A stretch of DNA of 16,060 bases, taken from contig CAZHGD010000170.1 of NCBI GenBank assembly GCA_964531735.1, positions 1 through 16,060 on the forward strand. Direction: 5' to 3'. Made by a program: the position numbers and the translations under genes. Each line of letters starts with the position of its first letter. Position 1 is the first letter of the stretch. This document shows positions 6,529 to 13,074 of the stretch, piece by piece. The notes beneath the pieces are model-generated. The model did no database searches. It was not told the DNA's origin and worked only from the letters and a program-made list of their open reading frames with translations. Source of the stretch: CAZHGD01 sp964531735. GTDB lineage: Bacteria > Armatimonadota > UBA10988.

Positions 6529-7779
6529 TCAACCCAGGTCGTAGAGGGCCTTGTCGAGTTTGACCGTGGTGCCGCTCACGACGGCTTCGTTGGCCTTGAT
6601 GCCGGTCACCGTGGCTTCGAAGCCGCGGACTGCGTCGCAAGGCGACTCGCCACCGCTGGCCGCGGCGCCGGCGAACAATTCCAGCGCCGAGTATACCGGA
6701 TCGGCCGCCTGGGCGTCAGCGTGCTTGCTCGGCTCCTCGCCCGCTTCGAGCAACTTGGTCGAGTTGGCCACCAGCACGATGCCCTGCTCGTCACCGACCT
6801 TGTCCTGCCGGGCATAGACCTCCCAGCCGAGCAGCGGCGCGTCCGACTCCTTGAACAGCCAGGCGCGAGTCTGCTTGAGCAGGATGCTGCCGTTGCTGCC
6901 GTAGAGCAGCTCTTCGGAGCCGCCGAAGCTGTTGGCCAGCGAGCCCTCCCAGGTCGCGGTGAAGCCGTTCGGGTACTCCAACATGCAGGTGACGGTGTCG
7001 GCCAACTCGCGGGAGTCGTCCTTCCAGCGGAGAATCGAGCCCAGACCGTGGATCGCCGTGGGGCGCTTCTTGGCCGCCCAGGTGAAGTAGTCCATCTGGT
7101 GCGTGCCGATCTCGCCGGGCAGGCCGGCCGAGGTGGCCTTGTAGAGCCGCCAGTTCACGTCGCGTTCACGCGCCGCCTCGACCCCACCGCGGTACCAGCT
7201 TTCTTTGCGCCGCCACTGCGCCCGGCCGCCGACCAGGCGGTCCAGTGCGCCGCTGCGCACGAACTTCATGGCGTGTACATAGAGCGGATTCGTCCGCCAC
7301 TGCAAGCCGCTCTGGAAGACGACCTTGGCGGCCTTGGCGGCCACCGCGATGGCGCGGGCGTCCTCGATGGTGTGGGCCAGCGGGGCCTCGCAGTAGACAT
7401 GCTTGCCGGCGGCCAGCGCGTCCAGCGCCATCGCCTTGTGCTGGGGCGTCGGGCTGGCGATGACCACGGCGGCCACGGACTTGTCGTCCAGCAGGCGGCG
7501 GTAATCGGTCAGGCCGGTGGCGCCGGGCACCAGGGCGGAGCCGGCTTTGAGCGCGACCTCGCTGCTATCGCAGACGGCCTTGACCTGGACGGCCTTGAGT
7601 TTGGACAGTTGCCGCAGGATGTGCTTGCCCCAGGCGCCGGCGCCGATGACGCCGAGCGTCAGCGGCGCTCCGGCGGCGGGTTTGGCCGGCTGGGCGGCGG
7701 CTTCGATGGCGACCACCATCGCGCCGGCGGCGGCCGCGCTCTTCAGGAAATCGCGGCGGGAGAACGGATCATCTCTCAT
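6529..7779 (-). CDS. Tat-exported Gfo/Idh/MocA family protein with altered EKP motif
   Basis: This 416-aa protein starts with a twin-arginine signal, SRRDFLKSAAAAGAMVVA (7-24). The Rossmann motif GVIGAGAWG is at 43-51 and the acidic end of strand 2 is VCDSS (D71). The position of the family motif EKP reads CEAPLAHT: the catalytic/cofactor lysine is Ala132 (codon GCC). His227 and Asp230 in GEIGTHQMD, in the C-terminal domain, match the conserved His of relatives. It may be a catalytically impaired or mechanistically different member, or a binding/partner subunit for the second oxidoreductase encoded downstream. The ATG at 7779 has AGGTAG about four bases upstream (GAGG at six). It is the first gene of the minus-strand series; a small hairpin (7798-7814) lies in its leader and no convincing promoter was found. 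Confidence 0.9.
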   Translation of the reverse strand: MRDDPFSRRDFLKSAAAAGAMVVAIEAAAQPAKPAAGAPLTLGVIGAGAWGKHILRQLSKLKAVQVKAVCDSSEVALKAGSALVPGATGLTDYRRLLDDKSVAAVVIASPTPQHKAMALDALAAGKHVYCEAPLAHTIEDARAIAVAAKAAKVVFQSGLQWRTNPLYVHAMKFVRSGALDRLVGGRAQWRRKESWYRGGVEAARERDVNWRLYKATSAGLPGEIGTHQMDYFTWAAKKRPTAIHGLGSILRWKDDSRELADTVTCMLEYPNGFTATWEGSLANSFGGSEELLYGSNGSILLKQTRAWLFKESDAPLLGWEVYARQDKVGDEQGIVLVANSTKLLEAGEEPSKHADAQAADPVYSALELFAGAAASGGESPCDAVRGFEATVTGIKANEAVVSGTTVKLDKALYDLG

Positions 7780-8026
7780 GGGCTACCTCATGCTATTCGG
7801 CGGCGGAGCCGCCGCTGGACCGGCCCAGCGCCGGCGGGCCGCAGCGCAGGTGGGCACCTGGCGTGGCGGCCACTGCGGAGCGGACCGGATACCAGACGCG
7901 AAGATGCTCGCGCAGGTTGCGTACTGCAACCAGTTTGCCCGCCGGGCACCGGCCCGGATCGGCTGGAAATCTCAGGGATCAGCGCGAACTTTGCCGCGGC
8001 CGAGGTGTCTTTTTTCCGTGGAGGAC
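7780..8026. other. Divergent intergenic region
   Basis: This region lies between the minus-strand oxidoreductase and the plus-strand promoter at 8027. It contains hairpins CGGCGGC-GGA-GCCGCCG (7798-7814) and GGTTGC-GTACT-GCAACC (7915-7931) and a T6 run near 8010. Long open frames here have no family features and are not called. The promoter for the minus-strand genes was not identified. Confidence 0.5.
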
Positions 8027-8056
8027 TTGACGCCGTACGGCAGAATGCGCTAGTGT
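8027..8056 (+). promoter_or_regulatory. Promoter of the first exported Lys-rich gene
   Basis: TTGACG (8027-8032) and TAGTGT (8051-8056) are 18 bp apart, the same -35 sequence and spacing as the two strong minus-strand promoters; the -10 matches four of six consensus bases. The predicted start is near 8063, about 317 nt before the ATG. Confidence 0.6.
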
Positions 8057-8062
8057 TTCGAT

Positions 8063-8379
8063 GCCGGGCGGGGAGAAAGCGGCGCAGCCGGCTCATCCCG
8101 TGTACCATGGACCGGCAGGAACCAACAAAGTCTGAACCGGACTGAACCATGGTCCGGGTGAAGCGTCAAAGCGTACTGGAATGCCTGCGCCGGGAGCTAG
8201 ACCGAGCGTTGGGCACCGGCGAGGGAGCGGCCCGCAACGCAGGCTATCCTACGAAGCCGGAAGGCTTCGGGGAGGGTCGGTCCGGAACCGGCGAAAGGAT
8301 CGCTGGGATGAACGGCGAACCGAAGCAGGCAGGAAGGTGGTCGCTCTTGAGAGTGACCGGAACTGGAGAACCTACACCC
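8063..8379 (+). other. Long 5' leader, possibly structured RNA
   Basis: This untranslated leader is about 317 nt long. Hairpins include CGAAGCC-GGAA-GGCTTCG (8252-8269, a GNRA tetraloop) and GGTCGCTC-TTGA-GAGTGACC (8339-8358, one G-U pair), which ends 6 nt before the GGAG Shine-Dalgarno (8365-8368). An in-frame ATG at 8149 would extend the protein by 77 residues, but it would bury the signal peptide and was rejected. No known riboswitch core was recognised. Confidence 0.45.
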
Positions 8380-9012
8380 ATGAAGCGAATGGGACTCTCG
8401 CTCCTCGTCGCCGTGGCGGCGATGGTCTTGTCGCCGGCCATGGCGCAGGACAAGGACGCCAAGAAGGCTGAGCCGAAGGCCAAGGCCGAGGGCAAGGCTG
8501 ATGCCAAGCCGGCCGCCAAGGCTGCTGCTAAGCCGGCCGCCAAGCCGGCCGCCAAGGCTGCCGCCAAGCCGGCCGCCAAGAAGGCCGTCAAGAAGGCCAA
8601 GGTCCGCTGCTATCGTGTCAAGAAGCGCGCTCGCCGCGCTCGCGCTACTTCGAGCTGCTGCGCGCTGCCGACCATCCGGTTCTGGTCGTGCGACACCGGC
8701 AAGTGGGAAGTCGTGAAGCCGGCCGGCTATCGCAGCGTGTTCGACCCGATCACCGGGTGCAACGTTCGCGTGCCGGTCTACACCGCGACCGCCAAGAAGG
8801 CCGTGGCTGCGTACTTCGCCGCCAAGCGCGCCGCTATCAAGCGGTGTGAAGATGCCTTCGCCGCTCGCGCCGAGTTCAAGCGCGAATGCGTCCTGCCGGC
8901 CGTCAAGGTTGGCAAGGACTGCGGTCCGGCTGGCTCGGTTCCGGCTGCCAAGTGCGTCGACGACAGCTGCGCTGCTGCCAAGTGTGGCACCACGGCTGCC
9001 GCGCCGAAGTAA
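8380..9012 (+). CDS. Exported Lys/Ala-rich, cysteine-containing protein
   Basis: This 210-aa protein has a clear signal peptide (residues 1-22: KR, hydrophobic core, cleavage at AMA/QD). Residues 24-75 are a low-complexity Lys/Ala/Pro tail with repeated AAKPAAK, resembling histone H1 and AlgP-type tails, followed by a basic patch VKKRARRAR (80-88). A domain with 11 cysteines runs from Cys77 to Cys202, including SCC (92-94), FWSCDTGKW (101-109) and FDPITGCNVRVPVYT (121-135); disulfides outside the cytoplasm are plausible. The ATG at 8380 is preceded by GGAG and starts MKRMGLSL, nearly identical to the second exported protein. The function is unknown. The strong positive charge suggests binding to an anionic polymer such as DNA, polyphosphate, LPS or an acidic polysaccharide. 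Confidence 0.82.
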   Translation: MKRMGLSLLVAVAAMVLSPAMAQDKDAKKAEPKAKAEGKADAKPAAKAAAKPAAKPAAKAAAKPAAKKAVKKAKVRCYRVKKRARRARATSSCCALPTIRFWSCDTGKWEVVKPAGYRSVFDPITGCNVRVPVYTATAKKAVAAYFAAKRAAIKRCEDAFAARAEFKRECVLPAVKVGKDCGPAGSVPAAKCVDDSCAAAKCGTTAAAPK

Positions 9013-9025
9013 AGGAAACGTCCAT

Positions 9026-9093
9026 CTCGGCACCTCGGTGCTGAGAGCGACAAGGCGGTACCGTCCTCGTGACGGTGCCGCCTTTCCTGTTTT
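9026..9093 (+). terminator. Tandem hairpins with rho-independent terminator
   Basis: A first 9-bp hairpin (9026-9045, one G-U pair) is followed by a 14-bp stem (9052-9065 with 9071-9084, one G-U pair) with a 5-nt loop, then TTTCCTGTTTT. This is the clearest intrinsic terminator in the window and ends the transcript of the preceding gene. Confidence 0.88.
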
Positions 9094-9230
9094 GGGGGGC
9101 GCGGTTGGCGAGTCGTCGCGGTCGTCGGTCGGGGGTGGGCGGCTGGGCGCCGGTGAGCGACCACCGGGGCGTGCGACAGTGCCGGCGACGCGAGGGTGTG
9201 GTTCCGATCTGCTGGGCGGTGCAGGCGCAG

Positions 9231-9452
9231 CACCTCACCCCCCGGCCCCCTCTCCGCCCGCGGAGAGGGGGAGTCTGGTCGGGGCCGGTGGGCAGGGCGC
9301 CCCCTCTCCGCCCGCGGAGAGGGGGAGTCTGGTCGGGGCCGGTGGGCAGGGCGCCCCCTCTCCGCGGCCGGACAGGGCGAGTCTAGACGGGGCCGGCGCG
9401 GTGGGTGCTCCCTCTCCGCGGGCGGAGAGGGGGTTGGGGGTGAGGTGGTGCG
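9231..9452. repeat. Tandem array of 54-bp palindromic (REP-like) units
   Basis: Units begin at 9246, 9300, 9354 and 9408. The first two are identical over 54 bp, the third is degenerate and the fourth is partial. Each intact unit has a 12-bp stem built on CCCCCTCTCCGC / GCGGAGAGGGGG. The array is bounded by inverted ends CACCTCACCCCC (9231-9242) and GGGGGTGAGGTG (9436-9447). One minus frame reads HHLTPNPLSARGEG, the false peptide such repeats produce in many high-GC environmental bacteria. The array is non-coding despite being open in several frames. The 54-bp period equals 18 codons, so frames stay open. Confidence 0.88.
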
Positions 9453-9488
9453 CGCCGACCCGCACGGCCCACGCGTCGCGAGCGGGAC

Positions 9489-9516
9489 TTGGCGATTCCG
9501 CCTGAAGTGGTACAAT
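9489..9516 (+). promoter_or_regulatory. Promoter of the second exported Lys-rich gene
   Basis: TTGGCG (9489-9494) and TACAAT (9511-9516, five of six consensus bases) are separated by 16 bp. The predicted start near 9523 leaves a leader of about 380 nt. It follows the repeat array directly. Confidence 0.55.
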
Positions 9517-9522
9517 CAGCGC

Positions 9523-9902
9523 CAGTAGGTGCTACCCGCACCGGAGTTCCTGCCCGCAACTTCCGAGCCGATTGCCTGTCCAAACAATCAGAGTCCACCT
9601 GGCGTACGGGCGGACGTCTGGATGTGGCGGCAGGCGAAGGCCCACTTGAGCTGTTACCTGCTCGACACCATGAGGTCTCGGACGCGGCGAACCGAATCGC
9701 CGATCGAGCGTCAGGGTGGGGTGGCAGAGGATCGGAAGTAGCGGCAAGATACGGGCCGAAGCGTCTCGCTCGACGACGAGCGTGTTGGTGCAGACGCCCG
9801 TGCTGCGACGTCCCGGTTGGCTGGACGACGGCTCCCGGGGACGTTCGGGCGGGCGAGACAGCGGCCGCCGCAATGCGGCCCGGACGAGGAGAACCCACAC
9901 AC
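9523..9902 (+). other. Long 5' leader of the second exported Lys-rich gene
   Basis: This 380-nt stretch has no supported gene. Possible stems are CGCTCG-ACGA-CGAGCG (9767-9782), ACGTCCC/GGGACGT (9808-9814 with 9838-9844) and GGCCGC-CGCAAT-GCGGCC (9863-9880). The last lies just before the GAGGAG Shine-Dalgarno, as in the leader of the first exported gene. Primary sequence is not obviously similar to that leader except around the start codon. Confidence 0.4.
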
Positions 9903-10466
9903 ATGAAGCGATTGGGATGGTCCCTGGCGGCCCGTCTGCTGGTGGGCGTGATGGCTGCCACCATGATGCTGACTGCGTCGCCGGCGAATGCACAGGAAGC
10001 GGCGCCGGCCAAGAAGGCCGAGCCGAAGGCCAAGGCCAAGGGCGCTGACAAGACCAAGGCGACCGACAAGGGCACCGCCAAGGGCGCCGACAAGGGCAAG
10101 GCCAAGGCGGCCGACAAGGGCAAGGCCAAGGCGAAGGCCAAGGGCACGACGAAGACCAAGGCGGCCAGCAAGGGCAAGACCAAGGCCAGCGCCAGCAAGG
10201 GCAAGCGCAAGGCCGCGGCCACCAAGGGCAAGAAGAGCACCACCCGCAAGCGCTATCGGCGCTCGCGCCGCAGCCGCGGCGTGAAGAAGGCGACCGCCAA
10301 GAAGGCGACCGCCAAGAAGGCCGACAGCAAGGTCGCCGGCAGCAAGGCCGATGGCAAGAAGGCCGACGCCAAGAAGGCCGACGGCAAGAAGGCTGACGCC
10401 AAGAAGGCCGATGGCAAGAAGGCCGACGCCAAGAAGGTCGACACCAAGAAGCCGAAGACCCCGTAA
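9903..10466 (+). CDS. Exported Lys/Ala-rich repeat protein (histone H1-like composition)
   Basis: This 187-aa protein has a signal peptide (1-30, cleavage near ANA/QE). The mature chain is almost only Lys, Ala, Gly, Asp, Thr and Arg. Blocks of ADKGKAKA (about 48-80), SKGKTKAS and a central Arg/Ser patch RKRYRRSRRSR (115-125) are followed by a C-terminal run of KKADGKKADA repeats (about 148-180). It contains no Cys or Trp except one Trp in the signal peptide. The start region and KKAEPKAKA after cleavage match the first exported protein, so the two are likely paralogs or share a modular N-terminus. ATG 9903 has GAGGAG upstream. Composition resembles nucleoid H1-like proteins, yet the signal peptide predicts export. 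The target polymer is unknown. Confidence 0.8.
   Translation: MKRLGWSLAARLLVGVMAATMMLTASPANAQEAAPAKKAEPKAKAKGADKTKATDKGTAKGADKGKAKAADKGKAKAKAKGTTKTKAASKGKTKASASKGKRKAAATKGKKSTTRKRYRRSRRSRGVKKATAKKATAKKADSKVAGSKADGKKADAKKADGKKADAKKADGKKADAKKVDTKKPKTP
10347..10451 (+). repeat. Seven 15-bp coding repeats
   Basis: GCCGAYGGCAAGAAG and GCCGACGCCAAGAAG alternate, encoding ADGKK and ADAKK; the seventh copy is diverged (VDTKK). The near-identity of codons points to recent expansion by slippage or recombination, so copy number may vary between strains. Confidence 0.85.
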
Positions 10467-10513
10467 CAGGTTGAGGGTCGGGCGTTCCGTCCGACTTAGC
10501 GGCATACCGCTCG

Positions 10514-10552
10514 GGCCGGTGGGAGGACTCCTCCCGCCGGCCTGACTGGTTT
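10514..10552 (+). terminator. Terminator of the second exported Lys-rich gene
   Basis: A 13-bp stem (10514-10526 with 10530-10542, one G-U pair) with a 3-nt loop is followed by TGACTGGTTT. It lies 47 nt after the stop codon. Confidence 0.75.
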
Positions 10553-10640
10553 GGCTCGCGGCGCTAACGGAAGAAGGCGCGTTGACGCGCGTGGTTAGCG
10601 AGATGTGACTGCCGTGTTGGGCGTCCTGGGGCTTGGCGCC

Positions 10641-10669
10641 TTGCGACGGCGCCGGCTGGTGAGTAGACT
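10641..10669 (+). promoter_or_regulatory. Candidate promoter of the CHAD gene
   Basis: TTGCGA (10641-10646) and TAGACT (10664-10669) are 17 bp apart, each matching four of six consensus bases. The predicted start near 10676 is upstream of the ATG at 10728 and downstream of the alternative GTG at 10605. Confidence 0.4.
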
Positions 10670-10727
10670 AGATGGGCTGCGCCGTGCCGCATGGGTCACG
10701 ACGGCGCAGCAGGGCAACGGTTCGGCG

Positions 10728-11627
10728 ATGGGGCAAGCACGCGAAGAGACGGAGATCCGGGCGCGCACACGGGTTCGCCGCGCTGCGGTGGTGCTGCTGG
10801 GCGAGTCCATCGGTGGCACCTTCGCGTGCTTTGATGCGGCGCGCGCCGGCGAGGTGGAAGCCGGCATCCACGACATGCGGGTGGCGGCGAAGCGCTTGCG
10901 CGAGCGGATGCGGCTGTTCCAGCCGGTCTACCGGCGGCGCGAGTTCCAAGCGGCGCTGGGGCGGATTGACGAGCTGAACGACGTGCTGGGCGCAGTGCGC
11001 GACACGGACGTGCTCGGCGAGCAGTTGGGCGTGCTGGCCGGGTCGTCACCGGTCGTCGATGCGCTGTGTGCGCCGCTGTGGTCTGACCGGCAGGGGCATC
11101 AGGCGCGGCTGAACGCCTTCCTCGACGCGCTGGCCGGCGACAGCTTCGCCGGCGGCCTGCAACTGCTGGTTCGCGAGGCGCGCCACAGTGCCAAGCACGC
11201 TGTGGCCAGCCAGACCTGTCGGCGGTTCGCGCGCATTGAGATCGGTGTGCGGCTGAGCAAAGCCCAGCGGCGGGTGAGCGAGGTGAGCGGCGAGGAAGAC
11301 GCCACGGGCCTGCACCGGCTGCGGGTGGCCAACAAGCACCTGCGCTACGCCATGGAGCCGTTCCTGCCCATCTTCGGCAAGGGCCTACAGACCGCCCACA
11401 AGCGCGTCTGCGAGCTGCACAGCGTGCTCGGCGACCTGCACGACTGGGACGTGCTCAGCGCTCGCCTGGCGAAGTGGGCGCGGAAGGCGGCCGAGCCTGG
11501 GCAACTGGAGCCGTTGCAGCAGGCGACGGTGGAACAGCGGGCTCGCTGCTACCAGCAAGTGGCGGCGCTGCTGGGCGAGGGCGGCCAGCCCATCTGCTAC
11601 CGCCAGATCGCCGAGGCCATCGACTGA
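10728..11627 (+). CDS. CHAD domain-containing protein
   Basis: CHAD (conserved histidine alpha-helical domain) proteins are cytoplasmic helical proteins with a basic groove; several bind polyphosphate and localise to polyphosphate granules. This 299-aa reading has both halves of the internal repeat: GIHDMRVAAKRLRERMRLF (46-64, conserved H48, R51, K55) with GAVRDTDVL (88-96), and GLHRLRVANKHLRYAME (194-210, H196, R199, K203) with LGDLHDWDVL (234-243, H238, D239, D241). No CYTH domain is present, so it is the stand-alone form. ATG 10728 keeps the whole domain and lies below a possible promoter; a GTG at 10605 would add 41 residues without recognisable features. No strong Shine-Dalgarno is seen. 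The gene lies between two exported lysine-rich protein genes and, convergently, queE, whose stop is 4 nt away with no terminator between them. Confidence 0.9.
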   Translation: MGQAREETEIRARTRVRRAAVVLLGESIGGTFACFDAARAGEVEAGIHDMRVAAKRLRERMRLFQPVYRRREFQAALGRIDELNDVLGAVRDTDVLGEQLGVLAGSSPVVDALCAPLWSDRQGHQARLNAFLDALAGDSFAGGLQLLVREARHSAKHAVASQTCRRFARIEIGVRLSKAQRRVSEVSGEEDATGLHRLRVANKHLRYAMEPFLPIFGKGLQTAHKRVCELHSVLGDLHDWDVLSARLAKWARKAAEPGQLEPLQQATVEQRARCYQQVAALLGEGGQPICYRQIAEAID

Positions 11628-11631
11628 CCGC

Positions 11632-12384
11632 TCACAGGTAGCCTTCGTCGGTGCCGCGGTGGGCCGACGGCCAGATCACCCGGTGCAGTTGGACGCGCAT
11701 CACGCCGGGGCTCCGGTCGGCCAGCAGCCAGCCGGCCAGTTGGCGTGACAGGTGCCACTCGGCCAGGTCGAGCACGGCGGGCACCACCGGCGAGAACTCC
11801 ACCCTGACCCGCTCGAACAGGCGATGCTCGGCGCAGACGCCGGCCGCCCAGTCGTAGTCGGCGCGGTCACCGACCACGAACTTCACCTCATCGACGCCGG
11901 CGCGCAAGCGGTCGAGGTTGGTCCAGTCATTGTGCTCAGACTGGCCGCTGCCGGGACACTTCACGTCGAGCAGGATGACCACCCGTGGATCGACGTCCGC
12001 GGTCGAGACGCTGCCGGAAGTGTCGAGCAGCACCTCGCCGCCGCGGTCAGCCAGGGCGCTCAGCAGGGGCCGCGTGCCGGGCTGCAGGAGCGGCTCGCCG
12101 CCGGTGACCTCGATCAGCGGGAGCGCGGTGGCGTCGGCCGCGGCCACCAGGTCGGCCAGCGTCCAGCGGCGCCGGTCAGCCGGCGTGGCCTCGTCCGGGC
12201 GCCAGCTATAGGCCGTATCGCACCAGGCGCAGGTCAAGTTGCAGCCGGCCAGCCGGATGAACCAACACGGGCGGCCAGCCCGACTGCCTTCGCCCTGCAG
12301 GCTAGCGAAGGTCTCGGCGACGACCAACTCGGTCGAGCTGAGCGTCTGGGTGGGTCGGTCGAGGCCGGGGGTCGGGCGGCTCAA
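11632..12384 (-). CDS. queE: 7-carboxy-7-deazaguanine synthase
   Basis: QueE is a radical-SAM enzyme that contracts 6-carboxy-tetrahydropterin to 7-carboxy-7-deazaguanine in the preQ0/queuosine pathway. In this 250-aa reading the N-terminal substrate loop is ETFASLQGEGSRAG (24-37). The Fe-S cluster motif GCNLTCAWCDT has Cys48, Cys52 and Cys55 (CxxxCxxC), and VTGGEPLLQ and LDTSGS are the usual SAM-binding strands. The start was set at TTG 12384, which overlaps the queC stop as TTGA and has GGGAG seven bases upstream; no ATG or GTG exists between there and the conserved ETFASLQGEG block. Longer open reading into queC has no family sequence. It is translationally coupled to queC, its next pathway step. 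Confidence 0.93.
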   Translation of the reverse strand: MSRPTPGLDRPTQTLSSTELVVAETFASLQGEGSRAGRPCWFIRLAGCNLTCAWCDTAYSWRPDEATPADRRRWTLADLVAAADATALPLIEVTGGEPLLQPGTRPLLSALADRGGEVLLDTSGSVSTADVDPRVVILLDVKCPGSGQSEHNDWTNLDRLRAGVDEVKFVVGDRADYDWAAGVCAEHRLFERVRVEFSPVVPAVLDLAEWHLSRQLAGWLLADRSPGVMRVQLHRVIWPSAHRGTDEGYL

Positions 12385-13067
12385 CGCGCCACTCCCGGCC
12401 GGTAGGCGATGGGGTCGACCACCCCGGCCTGGCGGAAGCCGCGCAGCCGGAGTTGGCAACTGTCGCAGACACCGCAGGCCGCATCCTCGTCCTGGTAGCA
12501 GCTCCAGGTGCGCTCCAGCGGCGCGCCCAGGCGCACGCCCTCGCGCACGATGTCGGCCTTGCTCAGGTCGATCAGGGGCGTGACGATGGCCGGGTCGGGC
12601 GAGGCGTCGTGGTTGCCCTCGGCCAGCGCGAGCTGGAGGGCGTCGCAGAAGCTCCGGCGGCAATCGGGATAGCCGCTGGAATCGGCCTGGACCATGCCGG
12701 TCCAGATGCTCTCTGCCTGCAGCACCTCGGCCCAGGCGGCGGCGATCATCAAGAGGTTGCCGTTGCGCTGGGGCACGTAGGAGACGGGGATCTCGGCGCG
12801 GTCGATATCCTGTCCCTCGGGCAGGGCCAGGTGTTCGTCGGTCAGTGCGGAGCCGCCGAACCGCTTGAGGTGGCCGATCTCGACCACCTCGAGCCGGCTG
12901 ATGCCCAGCGCCGCGCAGACCTCACGGAAGGCCCGTTCCTCGCGGTGCTGGGTCCGCTGGCCGTAGCGGACGTGCAGGGCCGCCACGTCGGCGCCCCCGG
13001 CGAGTGCCAGGGCGGCGGCGACGCAGCTATCCAGCCCGCCACTCATCACGACTACGGCCAGCGCCAT
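12381..13067 (-). CDS. queC: 7-cyano-7-deazaguanine synthase
   Basis: QueC converts 7-carboxy-7-deazaguanine to preQ0 using ATP and ammonia. The 228-aa protein has the PP-loop SGGLDS at 9-14, VPQRNGNLLMIAAAWAE (98-114), the family motif SSGYPDCRRSF (130-140) and a C-terminal zinc site with Cys190, Cys198, Cys201 and Cys204. Length is normal for the family. The ATG at 13067 is 7 nt after the ilvD stop, with GGAG inside the end of ilvD as ribosome site, so it is translated from the ilvD transcript. The queD and folE genes needed to make the precursor are not in the window. The product could feed tRNA queuosine or another deazaguanine modification. Confidence 0.96.
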   Translation of the reverse strand: MALAVVVMSGGLDSCVAAALALAGGADVAALHVRYGQRTQHREERAFREVCAALGISRLEVVEIGHLKRFGGSALTDEHLALPEGQDIDRAEIPVSYVPQRNGNLLMIAAAWAEVLQAESIWTGMVQADSSGYPDCRRSFCDALQLALAEGNHDASPDPAIVTPLIDLSKADIVREGVRLGAPLERTWSCYQDEDAACGVCDSCQLRLRGFRQAGVVDPIAYRPGVAR

Positions 13068-13074
13068 CGCGAGA

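Noticed and set aside
6721..8145. 474-codon plus-strand open frame opposite the oxidoreductase gene
   Set aside because: Antisense shadow of a well-supported Gfo/Idh gene. It runs through intergenic DNA and the 8027 promoter and has no domain signature.
8149..8379. N-terminal extension of the first Lys-rich protein from ATG 8149
   Set aside because: It would place 77 residues of unconserved sequence before a typical signal peptide. The ATG at 8380 has a Shine-Dalgarno and matches the start of the second exported protein.
9235..9465. Minus-strand frame reading HHLTPNPLSARGEG
   Set aside because: This is the characteristic false translation of palindromic intergenic repeats. The frame exists because the unit is 54 bp, a multiple of three.
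10347..10451. CRISPR-like array
   Set aside because: Units are 15 bp, contiguous without spacers, and encode a regular ADGKK/ADAKK peptide repeat.
12385..12663. Longer N-terminus of QueE reaching into queC
   Set aside because: The extra residues are out-of-frame queC sequence rich in Arg/Pro. The TTG at 12384 overlapping the queC stop has a good Shine-Dalgarno.
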